NCBI RefSeq assembly: GCF_030812995.1
Contig: NZ_JAUSTT010000007.1
Coordinates: 118,355-182,354 of the forward strand
Length of the DNA stretch: 64,000 bases
Source: Bacillus chungangensis
GTDB lineage: Bacteria > Bacillota > Bacilli > Bacillales > Bacillaceae_C
Reading direction: 5' to 3'
Part shown: positions 45,641 through 55,827 of the stretch, in pieces
How the letters are laid out: every line of letters begins with the position of its first letter
How positions within the stretch are numbered: the stretch's first letter is position 1
Translations under genes and position numbers: made by a program
The notes under the pieces: generated by a model
The model's input: the letters and a program-made list of their open reading frames with translations, nothing else
Database searches by the model: none
What the model was told of the DNA's origin: nothing

Positions 45641-46423
45641 ATAAGGCGCTCGCGTATACAATTTTATGAGTCTTGTAAAAATAGTTCCCGTATCAGTAAG
45701 CAATATATATATTTCTTTTGCCATTATCGTTACCTCGCAATCTTTTAGATGGCATCTCAAAAATCAAGAATGATTTGAAATTATGGCATAAACAGATATA
45801 AGATAGAAGGATCACTTCGTACATTTCCGTATCACTATTTATAGATTACGGGATTAGCAAGCCTTGCAAAACGAACCGAGGCTGTATTTTCCACTGAGAC
45901 CACAGACTTACTCGTGTCATACAATTGCTCATAAATTCACTTTTTTTATAATTTAGTTAAAAAACTACTTTTCGGACAGCCCTTTCTTACCTTTAGTCAA
46001 GTGGTTTTCAGATAAGGTTTATGCTTTGAAATGAATCGATTCCATTTTTTTTACACGATCTCGAGAATCCAACATACTAAACTGATTTAAATAAGGATGT
46101 GAAGTTAGTCGGTTTTTAGTACGGACTCTGTATTTGGTCGTAGGGGTTGTTCGACTTTCCTTCACTTCTACTATAAAAAATAGTAGCACAAACCATGGCC
46201 GTGGTCTGTGCTACTAATGTTAGTATGTTTCTAATGTAATTTCTCAACTGCTTGAAGAAGAAGGGTTGGATGATTCTTTCAATAAATACTATTCTAAAAA
46301 TTCATTATTGTCTTATGAGAAGATTAATGATAAAATGCGAATAAATCTTAAATTGCTTGTTCAAAAAAGAATAAGACAAGAAACAAAGCTTTTGACAATA
46401 CAACATGAGAAAGGGGCGGAAAC

Positions 46424-47437
46424 GTGGGAAGTCCTGTACTAAATGTGAAGGATCTACATACTTCATTTAAAACAGACGACGGAAATGTAAACGTTGTCAA
46501 TGGGGTCGATTTCCAAGTGCACCCTGGAGAAGTATTAGGGATAGTAGGAGAGTCAGGTTGTGGAAAAAGTGTCACTTCGCTTTCAGTGATGGGACTAGTT
46601 CCATCATCGATAGGAAATGTTAGTGGACGAATTGAATTCAATGGAGAAAATCTTATTAAAGCATCTGAAAAGCGGATGCGAGAAATAAGAGGAAATCATA
46701 TTGCCATGATCTTTCAAGAGCCGATGACAAGTTTAAATCCCGTTTTTACAATTGGCAATCAAATGGTGGAAGCACTAAACATTCATCGCAGATGGCCAAA
46801 GAAAAAAGCAAACGCATATGCGGTTGACATGTTAAAAAAAGTTGGGCTGGCCCGCGCAGAATTATTGATGAATGAATATCCTCATCAGCTATCCGGCGGT
46901 ATGCGGCAGAGAGTGATGATTGCGATGGCCATGATTTGTGAACCGACACTATTAATTGCTGATGAGCCGACAACAGCACTTGATGTCACCATCCAAGCCC
47001 AGATACTTGATTTAATGAAAAGTCTGAATAGAGATACTAATACTGCAATTATGATGATTACCCATGATCTTGGCGTTGTTGCGGATATGTGTCAGCGAAT
47101 CGTTGTCATGTATGCAGGTAAAATTGTTGAAGAAGCAGATCTAAATACAATTTTCAAACAACCGAAGCATCCCTATACGATTGGATTAATTCAATCCGTT
47201 CCTGATATGCGTGAGAAGAAACCGAGATTGTATTCGATTCCGGGAAATGTCCCGAAACCGGGTTCTATTCAAACAGGCTGCCAATTCGCACCGCGCTGTG
47301 AACATGCTTTTGACCGCTGTCGAAGCGAGACTCCTTCCTTGCTGGAATTAAGCACTGGCCAAAAGGTTCGTTGTTGGTTATATGAAAAAGGCGAGGAGGG
47401 AACAGTTTATGACAAAACAGCCACTATTAGAAGTTGA
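46424..47437 (+). CDS. Oligopeptide-type ABC transporter ATPase, OppD/DppD-like (system 2)
   Basis: 337 residues from a GTG with AAAGGGGCGG upstream. Walker [20 protein letters not shown], signature LSGGMRQR, Walker [18 protein letters not shown], and the C-terminal [14 protein letters not shown]. It is the first gene of the second importer operon, whose order (ATPase, ATPase, binding protein, permease, permease) differs from system 1. No clear promoter was found in the scarred region upstream. Confidence 0.92.
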   Translation: MGSPVLNVKDLHTSFKTDDGNVNVVNGVDFQVHPGEVLGIVGESGCGKSVTSLSVMGLVPSSIGNVSGRIEFNGENLIKASEKRMREIRGNHIAMIFQEPMTSLNPVFTIGNQMVEALNIHRRWPKKKANAYAVDMLKKVGLARAELLMNEYPHQLSGGMRQRVMIAMAMICEPTLLIADEPTTALDVTIQAQILDLMKSLNRDTNTAIMMITHDLGVVADMCQRIVVMYAGKIVEEADLNTIFKQPKHPYTIGLIQSVPDMREKKPRLYSIPGNVPKPGSIQTGCQFAPRCEHAFDRCRSETPSLLELSTGQKVRCWLYEKGEEGTVYDKTATIRS

Positions 47438-48380
47438 AAACTTAAAGAAGTATTTTCCGATCCGGGGAGGCAGCTTCGGGAAGAAGGTTGGAGAAGTGAA
47501 AGCAGTTGACGGTGTTTCTTTTGTTATTCACAAGGGTGAAACACTTGGTCTTGTCGGGGAAAGCGGATGTGGGAAATCGACAACGGGCAGGATGCTTTTA
47601 AGGCTGTTGGAACCAAGTGAAGGAAATATTTATTTTGAAGGTACAGATATGAGGAAGCTAAGCAATTCAGAAATGAGAAAGATGCGTCGAGAAATGCAAA
47701 TGGTTTTTCAAGATCCATTCGCCTCTTTGAACCCTCGGCATACAGTTGGGAAAATATTGGAGGAGCCATTTATAGTCCATGGTGAAAAAGATAAAAAAGC
47801 ACGCAAAGAAAAAGTATATGAACTTCTTGAAACAGTCGGCTTAAATAGCTACCATGCGAAAAGATATCCTCATCAATTCAGCGGCGGCCAACGGCAAAGA
47901 ATAGGGATTGCAAGGGCATTGGCGGTTAATCCAAAGCTGATTGTTGCTGATGAACCTGTCTCGGCGCTGGATGTATCAATCCAATCACAAGTATTGAATT
48001 TACTTCAAGATCTACAGCAAAAATATCATCTCACCTACTTATTTATTGCTCATGATTTAGGCGTTGTTCGTCATATTAGTGATCGAGTCGGCGTTATGTA
48101 TCTTGGAAGATTAGTGGAGCTGAGTGAAAGTGATAGATTATATGATGCTCCAAAACATCCGTATACAGAAGCGCTGCTCTCAGCTGTTCCGATTCCAGAT
48201 GTAGAGTACGTTCAGAATAGAATCATCCTCACAGGTGATGTACCAAGTCCAGCAAACCCACCTACAGGTTGTCCCTTCCATACTCGTTGCCCAAAAGTGA
48301 TGGAAAAATGTAAAACAAATGTACCAAATTTTAAAGAAATAGAAAAAGGCCACTATACAGCATGTCATCTTTACGATTGA
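47409..48380 (+). CDS. Oligopeptide-type ABC transporter ATPase, OppF/DppF-like (system 2)
   Basis: 323 residues from the ATG at 47409, preceded by GAGGAGGG; overlaps the preceding gene by 29 bases. Walker [21 protein letters not shown], signature FSGGQRQR, Walker [17 protein letters not shown], and [14 protein letters not shown] at the C-terminus. It pairs with the preceding ATPase. Confidence 0.92.
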   Translation: MTKQPLLEVENLKKYFPIRGGSFGKKVGEVKAVDGVSFVIHKGETLGLVGESGCGKSTTGRMLLRLLEPSEGNIYFEGTDMRKLSNSEMRKMRREMQMVFQDPFASLNPRHTVGKILEEPFIVHGEKDKKARKEKVYELLETVGLNSYHAKRYPHQFSGGQRQRIGIARALAVNPKLIVADEPVSALDVSIQSQVLNLLQDLQQKYHLTYLFIAHDLGVVRHISDRVGVMYLGRLVELSESDRLYDAPKHPYTEALLSAVPIPDVEYVQNRIILTGDVPSPANPPTGCPFHTRCPKVMEKCKTNVPNFKEIEKGHYTACHLYD

Positions 48381-48430
48381 TGTGACGTATTGATAATAAA
48401 GGCAAATTATTTAAAAAATGGGGGAAAAAA

Positions 48431-50059
48431 ATGAGAAAAAGAATATTGACAGCGATTGTCTTGCTGCTATTGTTTGCACTAGCTTTAGCAGGCTGCAGTG
48501 GAAAAACGAATAGTGTAAAAAATGATGGGAAAGAAGATGCAAAAAAATCTGCTAACGGCAGCAGTAATGGAGGCACCCTTGTCTATGCCCGTGGAGGAGA
48601 TGCAGTGAAGTTGGATTCAATCATGGTAACGGATGGAGAGTCTTTAATTGTTACCCATCAAATTTTAGAAACACTCGTTGACTATGAGAAGCAAACAACA
48701 GAAGTAGTACCAAACCTCGCCAAAGATTGGAAGATTTCTGATGATGGCTTAACGTATACTTTTATTTTGGAAGAAGGCATTCAATTTACTGATGGAACTG
48801 ATTTTAATGCAGATGCCGTCGTAGAAAACATCATGCGTTGGCATAAGAGCAAAGATGAAGCGAACTTCGCATACTATAAATCACAGTTTGGTGGTTTTGA
48901 GGGAGAAGAATCTGCAGTTATTAAAGATGTAAAAGCGGATGGCGATTACAAAGTTGTGATTACATTAAACCGACCGCAAGCACCATTCTTGAAAAACTTA
49001 GCGATGGTTCCGTTTGGAATGTCAAGCCCAACTGCTATTAAAAAATATGGCGATAAATATTCAGAAAATCCAGTTGGCACAGGCCCTTTTAAATTTGAAA
49101 GCTGGCAGCGCAGCGATAAAATAACACTCGTAAAAAATGAGAATTATTGGAAGGATGGTTTACCAAAACTAGATAAGATTATCTTTAAAGTGATTAAAGA
49201 CAATTCAGCTCGCTTAAATGATTTAATAATTGGACAAGTGGATTTAATCGATGGTTTAAACCCAAGTGATATCGGAAAAGTAAATGACAATGATAAACTG
49301 CAAATTTTCGAACGTCCATCTATGAATGTCGGTTATTTAGGATTTAACGTCGAAAAAGAGCCGTTTAATGATGTAAAGGTGCGCAGAGCTTTAAGCCACG
49401 CGATTAATAAACAAGCGCTTATTGATAATTTTTATGAAGGAACTGCACAAGCCGCTAAAAATCCAATGCCGCCTTCTGTTGGAGGCTATAATGACGAAAT
49501 TATCGATTATGAGTTTGATTTAAAGAAAGCAAAACAATTATTAGAGGAAGCTGGGTATAAAGATGGTTTCAAGATGGATCTTTGGGCAATGCCAGTTCCC
49601 CGTCCTTATATGCCTAATGGGCAAAAAGTAGCCGAGGCAATCCAAGCCGATTTTGAAAAAATTGGTGTTGAAGTAAATATTGTTTCTATGGAATGGGCGA
49701 CTTATCTTGAAAAAGTCCAAGCGGGTGAATCGCCAATGTTTATGCTTGGATGGACAGGCGATAATGGCGATGCTGACAATTTCTTATATGCACTTTTAGA
49801 TAAAGACAGCATCGGCTCTAACAACTATTCCCGTTATGCAAATGAGGATGTCCATAAGCTTTTAATTGAAGCGCAAACAGCTACTGATGAAGAGAAAAGA
49901 AACGAAATTTATAAAGAAGTCCAGCAAATCATACATGATGATGCCCCGTGGGTTCCATTAGCACACTCTGTCCCACAATTAGCAGGTTTAAAAACAATTA
50001 AAGGGTTTTTCCCACATCCAACCGGTTCACAAAGCTTTGCCGAAACGACATTAAAATAA
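48431..50059 (+). CDS. Oligopeptide-type ABC substrate-binding lipoprotein (system 2)
   Basis: 542 residues, RBS TGGGGGAA. Lipobox ALAGC (Cys22) after a 21-residue signal. Family 5 binding protein: VPNLAKDWKISDDGLTYTF, FTDGTDFNADAVVENIMRW, NPVGTGPFKFESW, VRRALSHAINKQALI and APWVPLAHSVPQL. The MLGWTGDNGDADNF segment is typical of DppA-like dipeptide/heme-binding proteins, so short peptides are likely ligands. Confidence 0.9.
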   Translation: MRKRILTAIVLLLLFALALAGCSGKTNSVKNDGKEDAKKSANGSSNGGTLVYARGGDAVKLDSIMVTDGESLIVTHQILETLVDYEKQTTEVVPNLAKDWKISDDGLTYTFILEEGIQFTDGTDFNADAVVENIMRWHKSKDEANFAYYKSQFGGFEGEESAVIKDVKADGDYKVVITLNRPQAPFLKNLAMVPFGMSSPTAIKKYGDKYSENPVGTGPFKFESWQRSDKITLVKNENYWKDGLPKLDKIIFKVIKDNSARLNDLIIGQVDLIDGLNPSDIGKVNDNDKLQIFERPSMNVGYLGFNVEKEPFNDVKVRRALSHAINKQALIDNFYEGTAQAAKNPMPPSVGGYNDEIIDYEFDLKKAKQLLEEAGYKDGFKMDLWAMPVPRPYMPNGQKVAEAIQADFEKIGVEVNIVSMEWATYLEKVQAGESPMFMLGWTGDNGDADNFLYALLDKDSIGSNNYSRYANEDVHKLLIEAQTATDEEKRNEIYKEVQQIIHDDAPWVPLAHSVPQLAGLKTIKGFFPHPTGSQSFAETTLK

Positions 50060-50073
50060 AGGATGTTGGAAGT

Positions 50074-50098
50074 TGGGGGAGAGTTCGCTCTCTCCTCT
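50074..50098 (+). terminator. Intra-operon hairpin after the system 2 binding protein
   Basis: GGGGGAGAG, loop TTCG, CTCTCTCCT, then CTCTTTTG. It is in the same relative place as the hairpin in system 1. Confidence 0.6.
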
Positions 50099-50132
50099 CT
50101 TTTGAAATGACACAGCATGTGAGGTGATGGAT

Positions 50133-51137
50133 GTGCTTCGTTATATCATAAAACGTTTAGCAATGTTAATTCCAGTCTTATTAGGAATGGTTTTAATCGT
50201 ATTTTCCCTTATTCATTTTATTCCCGGCAATCCAGCTCAAGTGATGCTTGGCCAGCAAGCATCAAAAGAAGCAATTGCTGCTTTAACAAAAGAGCTAGGA
50301 CTTGACCGTCCGCTGCCAATTCAATTCTTTGAATACGTAAAAGGTTTGTTGATGGGTGATCTTGGCAATTCATTTCGGACGCAAAACCCAATAACAGAAG
50401 AAATTTGGCCTTATTTAGCGGCCACAATAGAACTTGCATTCTTTGCAATGATTATCGCAATTTTTATCGGTGTCAATGCGGGCATCATTTCGGCTTGGTT
50501 TCAACATTCATGGTTTGATTATGTGGCGATGTTGATTGCTTTAATTGGTGTATCAATGCCAATTTTTTGGCTAGGTTTAATGGAACAGTATGTTTTCTCC
50601 ATTCAGCTTGATCTGCTGCCGACAACTGGACGGGATAATATCCGTGATCCTGTAGCGGCTATTACCCATCTATATTTAATAGATACGCTCATACAAGGTC
50701 GATTTGATCAATTTTCTGAAGTTTTCCAGCACTTAGTTCTTCCTGGTTTTGCGCTGGCAACGATTCCAATGGCAATTATTGCAAGAATGACGCGCTCCAG
50801 CATGTTAGAGGTGATGCGATCAGATTATATTCGCACTGCTCGTGCGAAAGGAATGAGCATGTTTTGGGTTGTTTACAAGCACTCATTAAAAAATGCCTTT
50901 ATCCCCGTTTTAACGATTATTGGCCTTCAAACCGGTTTGCTTCTCGGAGGCGCTATTTTAACAGAGACGATATTCGGCTGGCCAGGCATTGGCAACTATA
51001 TTTATAATGCGATTGATTATCGAGATTACCCCGTTGTTCAGTCTGGAATTCTCGTGGTTGCGACTATTTTTGTCTTTATTAACTTGATCGTGGATTTACT
51101 ATATGCAGCAATCGATCCACGGATTAAATATCAATAG
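50133..51137 (+). CDS. Oligopeptide-type ABC permease, DppB/OppB-like (system 2)
   Basis: 334 residues from the GTG at 50133, chosen because GAGGTG ends 6 bases upstream; the ATG at 50127 and GTG at 50124 lack RBS spacing. Six helices, EVMRSDYIRTARAKGMSMFW coupling region, and AIDYRDYPVVQSG at the C-terminus. A central insertion (about 175-195, DPVAAITHLYLIDTLIQGRF) fits DppB-type permeases. Confidence 0.9.
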   Translation: MLRYIIKRLAMLIPVLLGMVLIVFSLIHFIPGNPAQVMLGQQASKEAIAALTKELGLDRPLPIQFFEYVKGLLMGDLGNSFRTQNPITEEIWPYLAATIELAFFAMIIAIFIGVNAGIISAWFQHSWFDYVAMLIALIGVSMPIFWLGLMEQYVFSIQLDLLPTTGRDNIRDPVAAITHLYLIDTLIQGRFDQFSEVFQHLVLPGFALATIPMAIIARMTRSSMLEVMRSDYIRTARAKGMSMFWVVYKHSLKNAFIPVLTIIGLQTGLLLGGAILTETIFGWPGIGNYIYNAIDYRDYPVVQSGILVVATIFVFINLIVDLLYAAIDPRIKYQ

Positions 51138-51149
51138 GGGGATTACAGA

Positions 51150-52055
51150 ATGTCAGGACAAGTAACGAATATCTCTCCTCAAATCCCAAAAGTTCAAACG
51201 GAGGATGAACAAGTCATTTCACCTTGGAAAGAAGCATGGAGGACGTACCGGAAAAATAAAGTCGCATTAATTGGCCTCGGAATTGTTTCTTTTTTTATAC
51301 TGCTCGCTATCTTTGCTGATTTTATTGCGCCGTATGGCTTTAAAGAAACAGAGCTTGCGAATAAGCATATCCCGCCCTCCGCTGCCCATTGGCTAGGAAC
51401 AGATGAGTTTGGCCGTGATATTTTAAGCCGGATTATCTATGGCGCAAGAATCTCTCTTTGGGTTGGCTTTTCCGCTGTTTCCGGTTCCATTATTGTGGGG
51501 TCTTTTTTAGGAATTTTAGCAGGGTATTATGGAAAATGGGTTGATGCAATCATTTCGCGTATGTTTGATATTTTACTCGCATTTCCAAGTATTTTATTAG
51601 CGATTGCAATTGTAGCGATGTTAGGCCCTTCTTTGCAAAATGCACTGATTGCAATTGCAATTATTAATATACCTACCTTTGGACGTTTACTTCGATCTCG
51701 AGTATTAAGTGTGAAAGAAGAGGAGTATATCACTGCTGCCAAGGCAATTGGAATGAAGGATGCAAGAATTCTATTTCATCATGTGCTGCCGAACAGCATG
51801 GCTCCGATTATTGTCCAAGGCACGTTGGCCATTGCAACTGCTATTATAGAAGCGGCGGCACTAGGCTTTCTTGGTCTCGGAGCGCAGCCGCCTGCCCCTG
51901 AGTGGGGAAAAATGCTTGCTGATTCGAAAGATTTTATTATTCAGGCTCCATGGACAGTATTTTTTCCAGGGATATCAATTATGCTTACCGTCTTAGGCTT
52001 TAATTTAATGGGCGATGGATTGCGAGATGCGCTTGATCCAAGAATGAAAAATTAA
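51150..52055 (+). CDS. Oligopeptide-type ABC permease, DppC/OppC-like (system 2)
   Basis: 301 residues, RBS AGGGGG. Six helices; APYGFKET, GTDEFGRDILSRIIYGARIS, coupling region EEYITAAKAIGMKDARILFH and final GDGLRDALDPRMKN. Partner of the preceding permease; last gene of the operon. Confidence 0.93.
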   Translation: MSGQVTNISPQIPKVQTEDEQVISPWKEAWRTYRKNKVALIGLGIVSFFILLAIFADFIAPYGFKETELANKHIPPSAAHWLGTDEFGRDILSRIIYGARISLWVGFSAVSGSIIVGSFLGILAGYYGKWVDAIISRMFDILLAFPSILLAIAIVAMLGPSLQNALIAIAIINIPTFGRLLRSRVLSVKEEEYITAAKAIGMKDARILFHHVLPNSMAPIIVQGTLAIATAIIEAAALGFLGLGAQPPAPEWGKMLADSKDFIIQAPWTVFFPGISIMLTVLGFNLMGDGLRDALDPRMKN

Positions 52056-52090
52056 AACACAAGGCTGTCCGAAAGGGCAGCCTTGTGTGG
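52055..52090. terminator. Terminator of importer system 2
   Basis: ACACAAGGCTGTCC, GAAA tetraloop, GGGCAGCCTTGTGT: an almost perfect stem shared with the convergent ygaE gene. Confidence 0.85.
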
Positions 52091-52096
52091 TTCTAT

Positions 52097-53182
52097 TTAT
52101 ACTTCTTCTGACTCTTCAATGGTCACTTTATTTACATTTTTATGAAATGATTTGAAGCTTTTAATCAGAATTTCTAAATGTTCCAGCTGTTCTTCATAAT
52201 CAAAGATGCCAGAGAGCATATGCATTAATTGATAAGATTGAAAATCATCTTGGATGTAATAATCCTTTATTTCCCGCAAAAATAGATTCATTAGTTCATT
52301 GCGTTGAATATGAATATTTTGGAAGGAATCTAAGTCCGATTCAATAGGAACCTTCCCAATAAATTTAAGCAGGAGCTGTTCGTGAAAGTGCATTAAAAAA
52401 TCCAATCGTTCACGAATTTGCATTTGTAAATTATCAGGCAATTGGTGTAGTACATTTTCAGAACGATGCAGCAGTTTCAATACTTCTAATCCTTTTTGTG
52501 AAGCAATGATCATTTGCCGATAAATCACAAGCTTTCTCGTTTTGGAAATGTCGTTTCTTTTAAAGTAGCGTCTTTCTTCTTTATATAAAGAATAAAATTG
52601 GTTTACTTTCGTCAGCCGTTCTTTGATGATGGCAATATCTTTTTTTAACAATCGATATTCAGAAGCATGGCGCATCGCCAATCTTGTCCATTTTAAAATT
52701 TCTTCTGTTACTCCTGAGATACGATAAAATAGCTTTGTTTCATATTTAGGCGGGATAAAAATAAAATTGACAAGAAAAGCTGACAAAATTCCAATCATAA
52801 TAGTTGAAAAGCGTAATAGTGCAAATTGCATAAAATCTGGGTTAGGTGTTTCCATAATAACAATAAAGGTAACCAGCGTGAGACTGATCGTTTTCTCGAG
52901 CTTCAGCTTTAATAAAATCGTAATAATAATAATGGCCCCGAGCCCGACAATGAATATATCTTTTCCAAATACAAGCACAAATATAACGGCAACGGATGCA
53001 CCGATAATGTTACCTTGAACTTGCTCGATAATTGATAAATAAGACCGATATATAGTAGGTTGGATAGCAAAAATGGCAGCAATCCCAGCAAAGACAGGCG
53101 ATGGCATTTGCAGCAAATCAGCTAAAAATAATGCCAAGGTAATAGCAATTCCCGTTTTCAAAATGCGGGCACCAAGCTTCAT
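52097..53182 (-). CDS. ygaE: YgaE-like aromatic acid exporter family membrane protein
   Basis: 361 residues, RBS GAAAGGAAAC. About six helices in residues 1-150 (FUSC/ArAE-type half module: AIFAIQPTIYRSY, QVQGNIIGASVAV), then a long soluble helical C-terminal part (about 160-355) typical of the Bacillus family formerly called UPF0421. Related proteins export aromatic acids or form unknown channels. Position between ygaD and hemL agrees with B. subtilis ygaE, with importer system 2 inserted between. Confidence 0.85.
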   Translation of the reverse strand: MKLGARILKTGIAITLALFLADLLQMPSPVFAGIAAIFAIQPTIYRSYLSIIEQVQGNIIGASVAVIFVLVFGKDIFIVGLGAIIIITILLKLKLEKTISLTLVTFIVIMETPNPDFMQFALLRFSTIMIGILSAFLVNFIFIPPKYETKLFYRISGVTEEILKWTRLAMRHASEYRLLKKDIAIIKERLTKVNQFYSLYKEERRYFKRNDISKTRKLVIYRQMIIASQKGLEVLKLLHRSENVLHQLPDNLQMQIRERLDFLMHFHEQLLLKFIGKVPIESDLDSFQNIHIQRNELMNLFLREIKDYYIQDDFQSYQLMHMLSGIFDYEEQLEHLEILIKSFKSFHKNVNKVTIEESEEV

Positions 53183-53549
53183 GGATATTTGTTTCCTTTC
53201 TTGATTGATTGATGTGACGCATCTCGTTTGGATGCTTCAGGTCTGCTTTACATAGATGCATTATATTAATCTTTTTCAGAAAATATACTTGCTAAACAAT
53301 ATTGTACTATACAATGATTGAATTTAAATATCAAGCTTTTTCTTTTAATTTAATACAATTTTCATCATGTAAGTGAATTGTGGGAAATTTTGGGTTTAGT
53401 TGCTGTCATAAAGAAGCGAAATCAAGTATTCAAGTAAGAAAATCATGCACATTTATTATTTGTAAAAATGTGTTCTAACATGTCGATAGAAAAACCAATT
53501 GAAGACTAAAAAGCCAGATGATTGGTGATCATCCGGCTCTTTATATTTA
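53183..53549. other. Intergenic region between ygaE and hemL
   Basis: AT-rich, no gene. The ygaE upstream region is at the left and the hemL terminator at the right. Confidence 0.5.
53509..53543 (-). terminator. Terminator of hemL
   Basis: On the minus strand AGAGCCGGATGATC and GATCATCTGGCT-like arms pair with one G-T pair and are followed by TTTTTAG. Confidence 0.75.
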
Positions 53550-54839
53550 TTATTTTAATTCGGCAAATACAGCTTCTATAGCATGAATTGTTTCACGAAT
53601 ATCTTCTTCTGTATGAGCAGTTGTAATAAACCATGCTTCATATTTGGAAGGAGCAATGTTGATGCCTTTTTGCAGTAATAGCTTAAAGAACCTTGCAAAC
53701 ATTTTACCATCTGTTGCTTCCGCCTGTTCATAGTTAACGACTTTTTGATTTGTAAAGTAAAGTGTCAATGCACCTTTTAAACGATTAATGGTAACAGGTA
53801 TTTGATGTTCTTTGGCAGCAGCAGCAATACCTTTTTCCAGCATTTCTCCAAGGCTATCAAGCTTTTCATAGACGCCATTTTCTTTCAATATTTCGAGACA
53901 AGCAATACCTGAACGAATCGAGGCTGGATTTCCTGCCATTGTTCCTGCTTGATAAGCTGGGCCTAATGGTGCAACTTTTTCCATTATATCGTTTCTGCCG
54001 CCATAAGCACCAATTGGAAGGCCGCCGCCAATAATTTTACCTAACGCAGTTAAATCTGGCTCTACTCCTAACAGATTTTGTGCGCCCCCATACATAAAGC
54101 GAAAAGCGGTAATGACTTCATCATAGATGACAAGTGCTCCGGCTTTATGAGCATATTCATTCACTTTTTCGAGAAATCCTGGTTGAGGCTCGACTATGCC
54201 GAAGTTGCCAACAATTGGTTCAACGAGGACAGCTGCAATGTCATCGCCCCATGTTGTTAGTGCTTCTTGAAAAGCTTGCACATCGTTGAATGGTACTGTA
54301 ATCACTTCTTTGGCAATGCTTTTTGGCACACCTGCGGAATCTGGCATTCCGAGTTGTGAAGGGCCAGAGCCTGCCGCAACAAGCACAAGATCAGAGTGGC
54401 CATGATAACAGCCGGCAAACTTGATAATTTTATCACGGCCAGTGTAGGCACGGGCAACACGAATCGTTGTCATCACTGCTTCTGTACCAGAGTTTACAAA
54501 TCTTACTTTTTCTAATGAAGGGATTGCTTCAGTCAACATCTTTGCAAATATCACTTCATACTGTGTCGGTGTTCCATATAATACGCCATCCTCAGCTGCT
54601 TCTTGGATTGCCTTCGTTATGTGGGGGTGGGCATGTCCTGTAATAATAGGTCCATATGCCGCAAGATAATCGATATAACGATTGCCGTCTATATCCCAAA
54701 AATAAGCTCCCTTTCCTTTTGCCATTGCAACAGGAGAGCCTCCGCCAACTGCTTTATAAGATCGTGATGGGCTATTGACACCACCTACAATGTATTGCAA
54801 AGCTTCCTTATGTAACTGTTCTGATTGAGAAAAACGCAT
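53550..54839 (-). CDS. hemL: Glutamate-1-semialdehyde 2,1-aminomutase (GsaB/HemL)
   Basis: 429 residues from the ATG at 54839 with GAAGGAGGA upstream, the same length as B. subtilis GsaB; an upstream in-frame start is not needed. Class III aminotransferase: [23 protein letters not shown], Asp240 ([11 protein letters not shown]), pyridoxal phosphate lysine Lys268 ([13 protein letters not shown]) and GTMAGNPAS. It converts glutamate-1-semialdehyde to 5-aminolevulinate, the precursor of heme and other tetrapyrroles. It stands alone near bcp and perR, as the second copy gsaB does in B. subtilis; whether a hem-operon hemL also exists cannot be seen here. Confidence 0.95.
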   Translation of the reverse strand: MRFSQSEQLHKEALQYIVGGVNSPSRSYKAVGGGSPVAMAKGKGAYFWDIDGNRYIDYLAAYGPIITGHAHPHITKAIQEAAEDGVLYGTPTQYEVIFAKMLTEAIPSLEKVRFVNSGTEAVMTTIRVARAYTGRDKIIKFAGCYHGHSDLVLVAAGSGPSQLGMPDSAGVPKSIAKEVITVPFNDVQAFQEALTTWGDDIAAVLVEPIVGNFGIVEPQPGFLEKVNEYAHKAGALVIYDEVITAFRFMYGGAQNLLGVEPDLTALGKIIGGGLPIGAYGGRNDIMEKVAPLGPAYQAGTMAGNPASIRSGIACLEILKENGVYEKLDSLGEMLEKGIAAAAKEHQIPVTINRLKGALTLYFTNQKVVNYEQAEATDGKMFARFFKLLLQKGINIAPSKYEAWFITTAHTEEDIRETIHAIEAVFAELK

Positions 54840-55000
54840 CGGTGTTCCTCCTTCAATATTTTCATAGAAGTTCTTCTTATCAGGGAGTGACAATTCACTC
54901 ATATGGAATGGGAACTATCCAAAACTCCTCTTTTATCTTATTACTGAAATGAATGTTGTGCAAATGAAACTAAAATTAAAAGGTCTATCTTCTAAACAGT

Positions 55001-55305
55001 TTTATTCCACATCTAATCGGCAAGTCAAGACCCCATCTCAGGGAGTAAGAAGTGGTAACTGAAAGTCAAATGTCCAATTGTAACAGGATAAGGAAACCTT
55101 CTTGAATCAACATCTCACGAAGAAAAAGTGCGCTTCTTTTTCGAGGATGTCAGTCACAAAGGCGTTGCAACAGAGCAAGAAAAGCTTCGACAGCGATACA
55201 TCGCACGAAGAAAAAGCGACTTCCTTTTTCGAAAACGCTCCTTTGTTCTACTACTTATAAGTGGGAGATGAGAGAAAATCCCCACTCATAGAAGTTTCAC
55301 TTTAT
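55001..55305. repeat. TTTAT-bounded dispersed repeat, extended copy 4
   Basis: 305 bp, TTTATTCCACATCTAATCGG to GAAGTTTCACTTTAT. It contains two versions of the block CATC(T/G)CACGAAGAAAAAG...CTTTTTCGA, at about 55110-55150 and 55190-55235, so an internal segment is duplicated. The right hairpin GTGGGAGATGAGAGAAAATCCCCAC is kept. Part of the GGTTCGGGCCGA block is deleted. Apart from the repeat, the stretch from hemL to the channel gene holds only their upstream regions. Confidence 0.8.
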
Positions 55306-55374
55306 TTCATATCTTCGATAAGTGATACGTACAATAGAAAAAATACGTTAGGACATGCAAAGGAGGGATCAGGA

Positions 55375-55794
55375 ATGCTGTTTGGCATAATGGCTCTTGT
55401 CGTCATTTGTTTAATGATGGCACTGCGCAATCTCTTCCTGCCTTCTAGATGGAAATATAAGCAAATTTCATTTGAAAATTTTGTTTTTCTCGGTTGTACT
55501 TACGCAGTAATTATGCTTGGATTCGGATTGTTGTTTATGCTGCTCGAACTAAACAATACTGGAATCATTATGGATAACGGCAATTTGTTATCTGACAATT
55601 TTTTTGAAAAACTCAGCACTTCTATGTATTTAAGTGCCATTACGTTATTTTCAGTTGGATACGGGGATGTCGTGCCTTTAGGAATTGGCAGGCTATTCGT
55701 GATGATTGAAGCATTGCTTGGCTATACAATTCCCGCGACTTTTGTTGTACGTACGGTAATTGATTTTGAACAGGAATTAAATAAAAGGAAATAA
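55375..55794 (+). CDS. Small two-transmembrane potassium channel-like protein
   Basis: 139 residues from the ATG at 55375 (RBS AAAGGAGGG); a longer frame begins inside the repeat and has no RBS. Hydrophobic segments at 1-17, 36-58, 83-92 (pore helix) and 104-126. The selectivity filter is SVGYGD (93-98), and the pore loop and last helix fit the ion channel 2 family. It lacks a C-terminal RCK domain. It probably forms a tetrameric K+ pore. B. subtilis YugO-like proteins share the pore but are longer. Confidence 0.87.
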   Translation: MLFGIMALVVICLMMALRNLFLPSRWKYKQISFENFVFLGCTYAVIMLGFGLLFMLLELNNTGIIMDNGNLLSDNFFEKLSTSMYLSAITLFSVGYGDVVPLGIGRLFVMIEALLGYTIPATFVVRTVIDFEQELNKRK

Positions 55795-55827
55795 TGGTAG
55801 ACGTCAATTTGCAAATTTCCGAACTTA

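Larger units (their letters stand above)
45509..46423. other. Scarred intergenic region of about 915 bases
   Basis: Holds a truncated repeat copy next to an IS3-like end, ends resembling IS termini (GGGCTGTCCGAAAAG on the minus strand near 45985, GGGGTTGTTCGACTTTC at 46143), and a hairpin TAGTAGCACA...TGTGCTACTA (46184-46217). From about 46225 a frame without a start, ISQLLEEEGLDDSF to RIRQETKLLT, runs into the next gene. No intact gene. Confidence 0.55.

Noticed and set aside
46225..46440. Start-less frame of about 70 codons before the oppD-like gene
   Set aside because: No start codon with RBS and no family recognised; noted only as part of the scarred region.
55261..55374. N-terminal extension of the K+ channel gene
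   Set aside because: It starts within repeat copy 4 without an RBS; the ATG at 55375 follows AAAGGAGGG.
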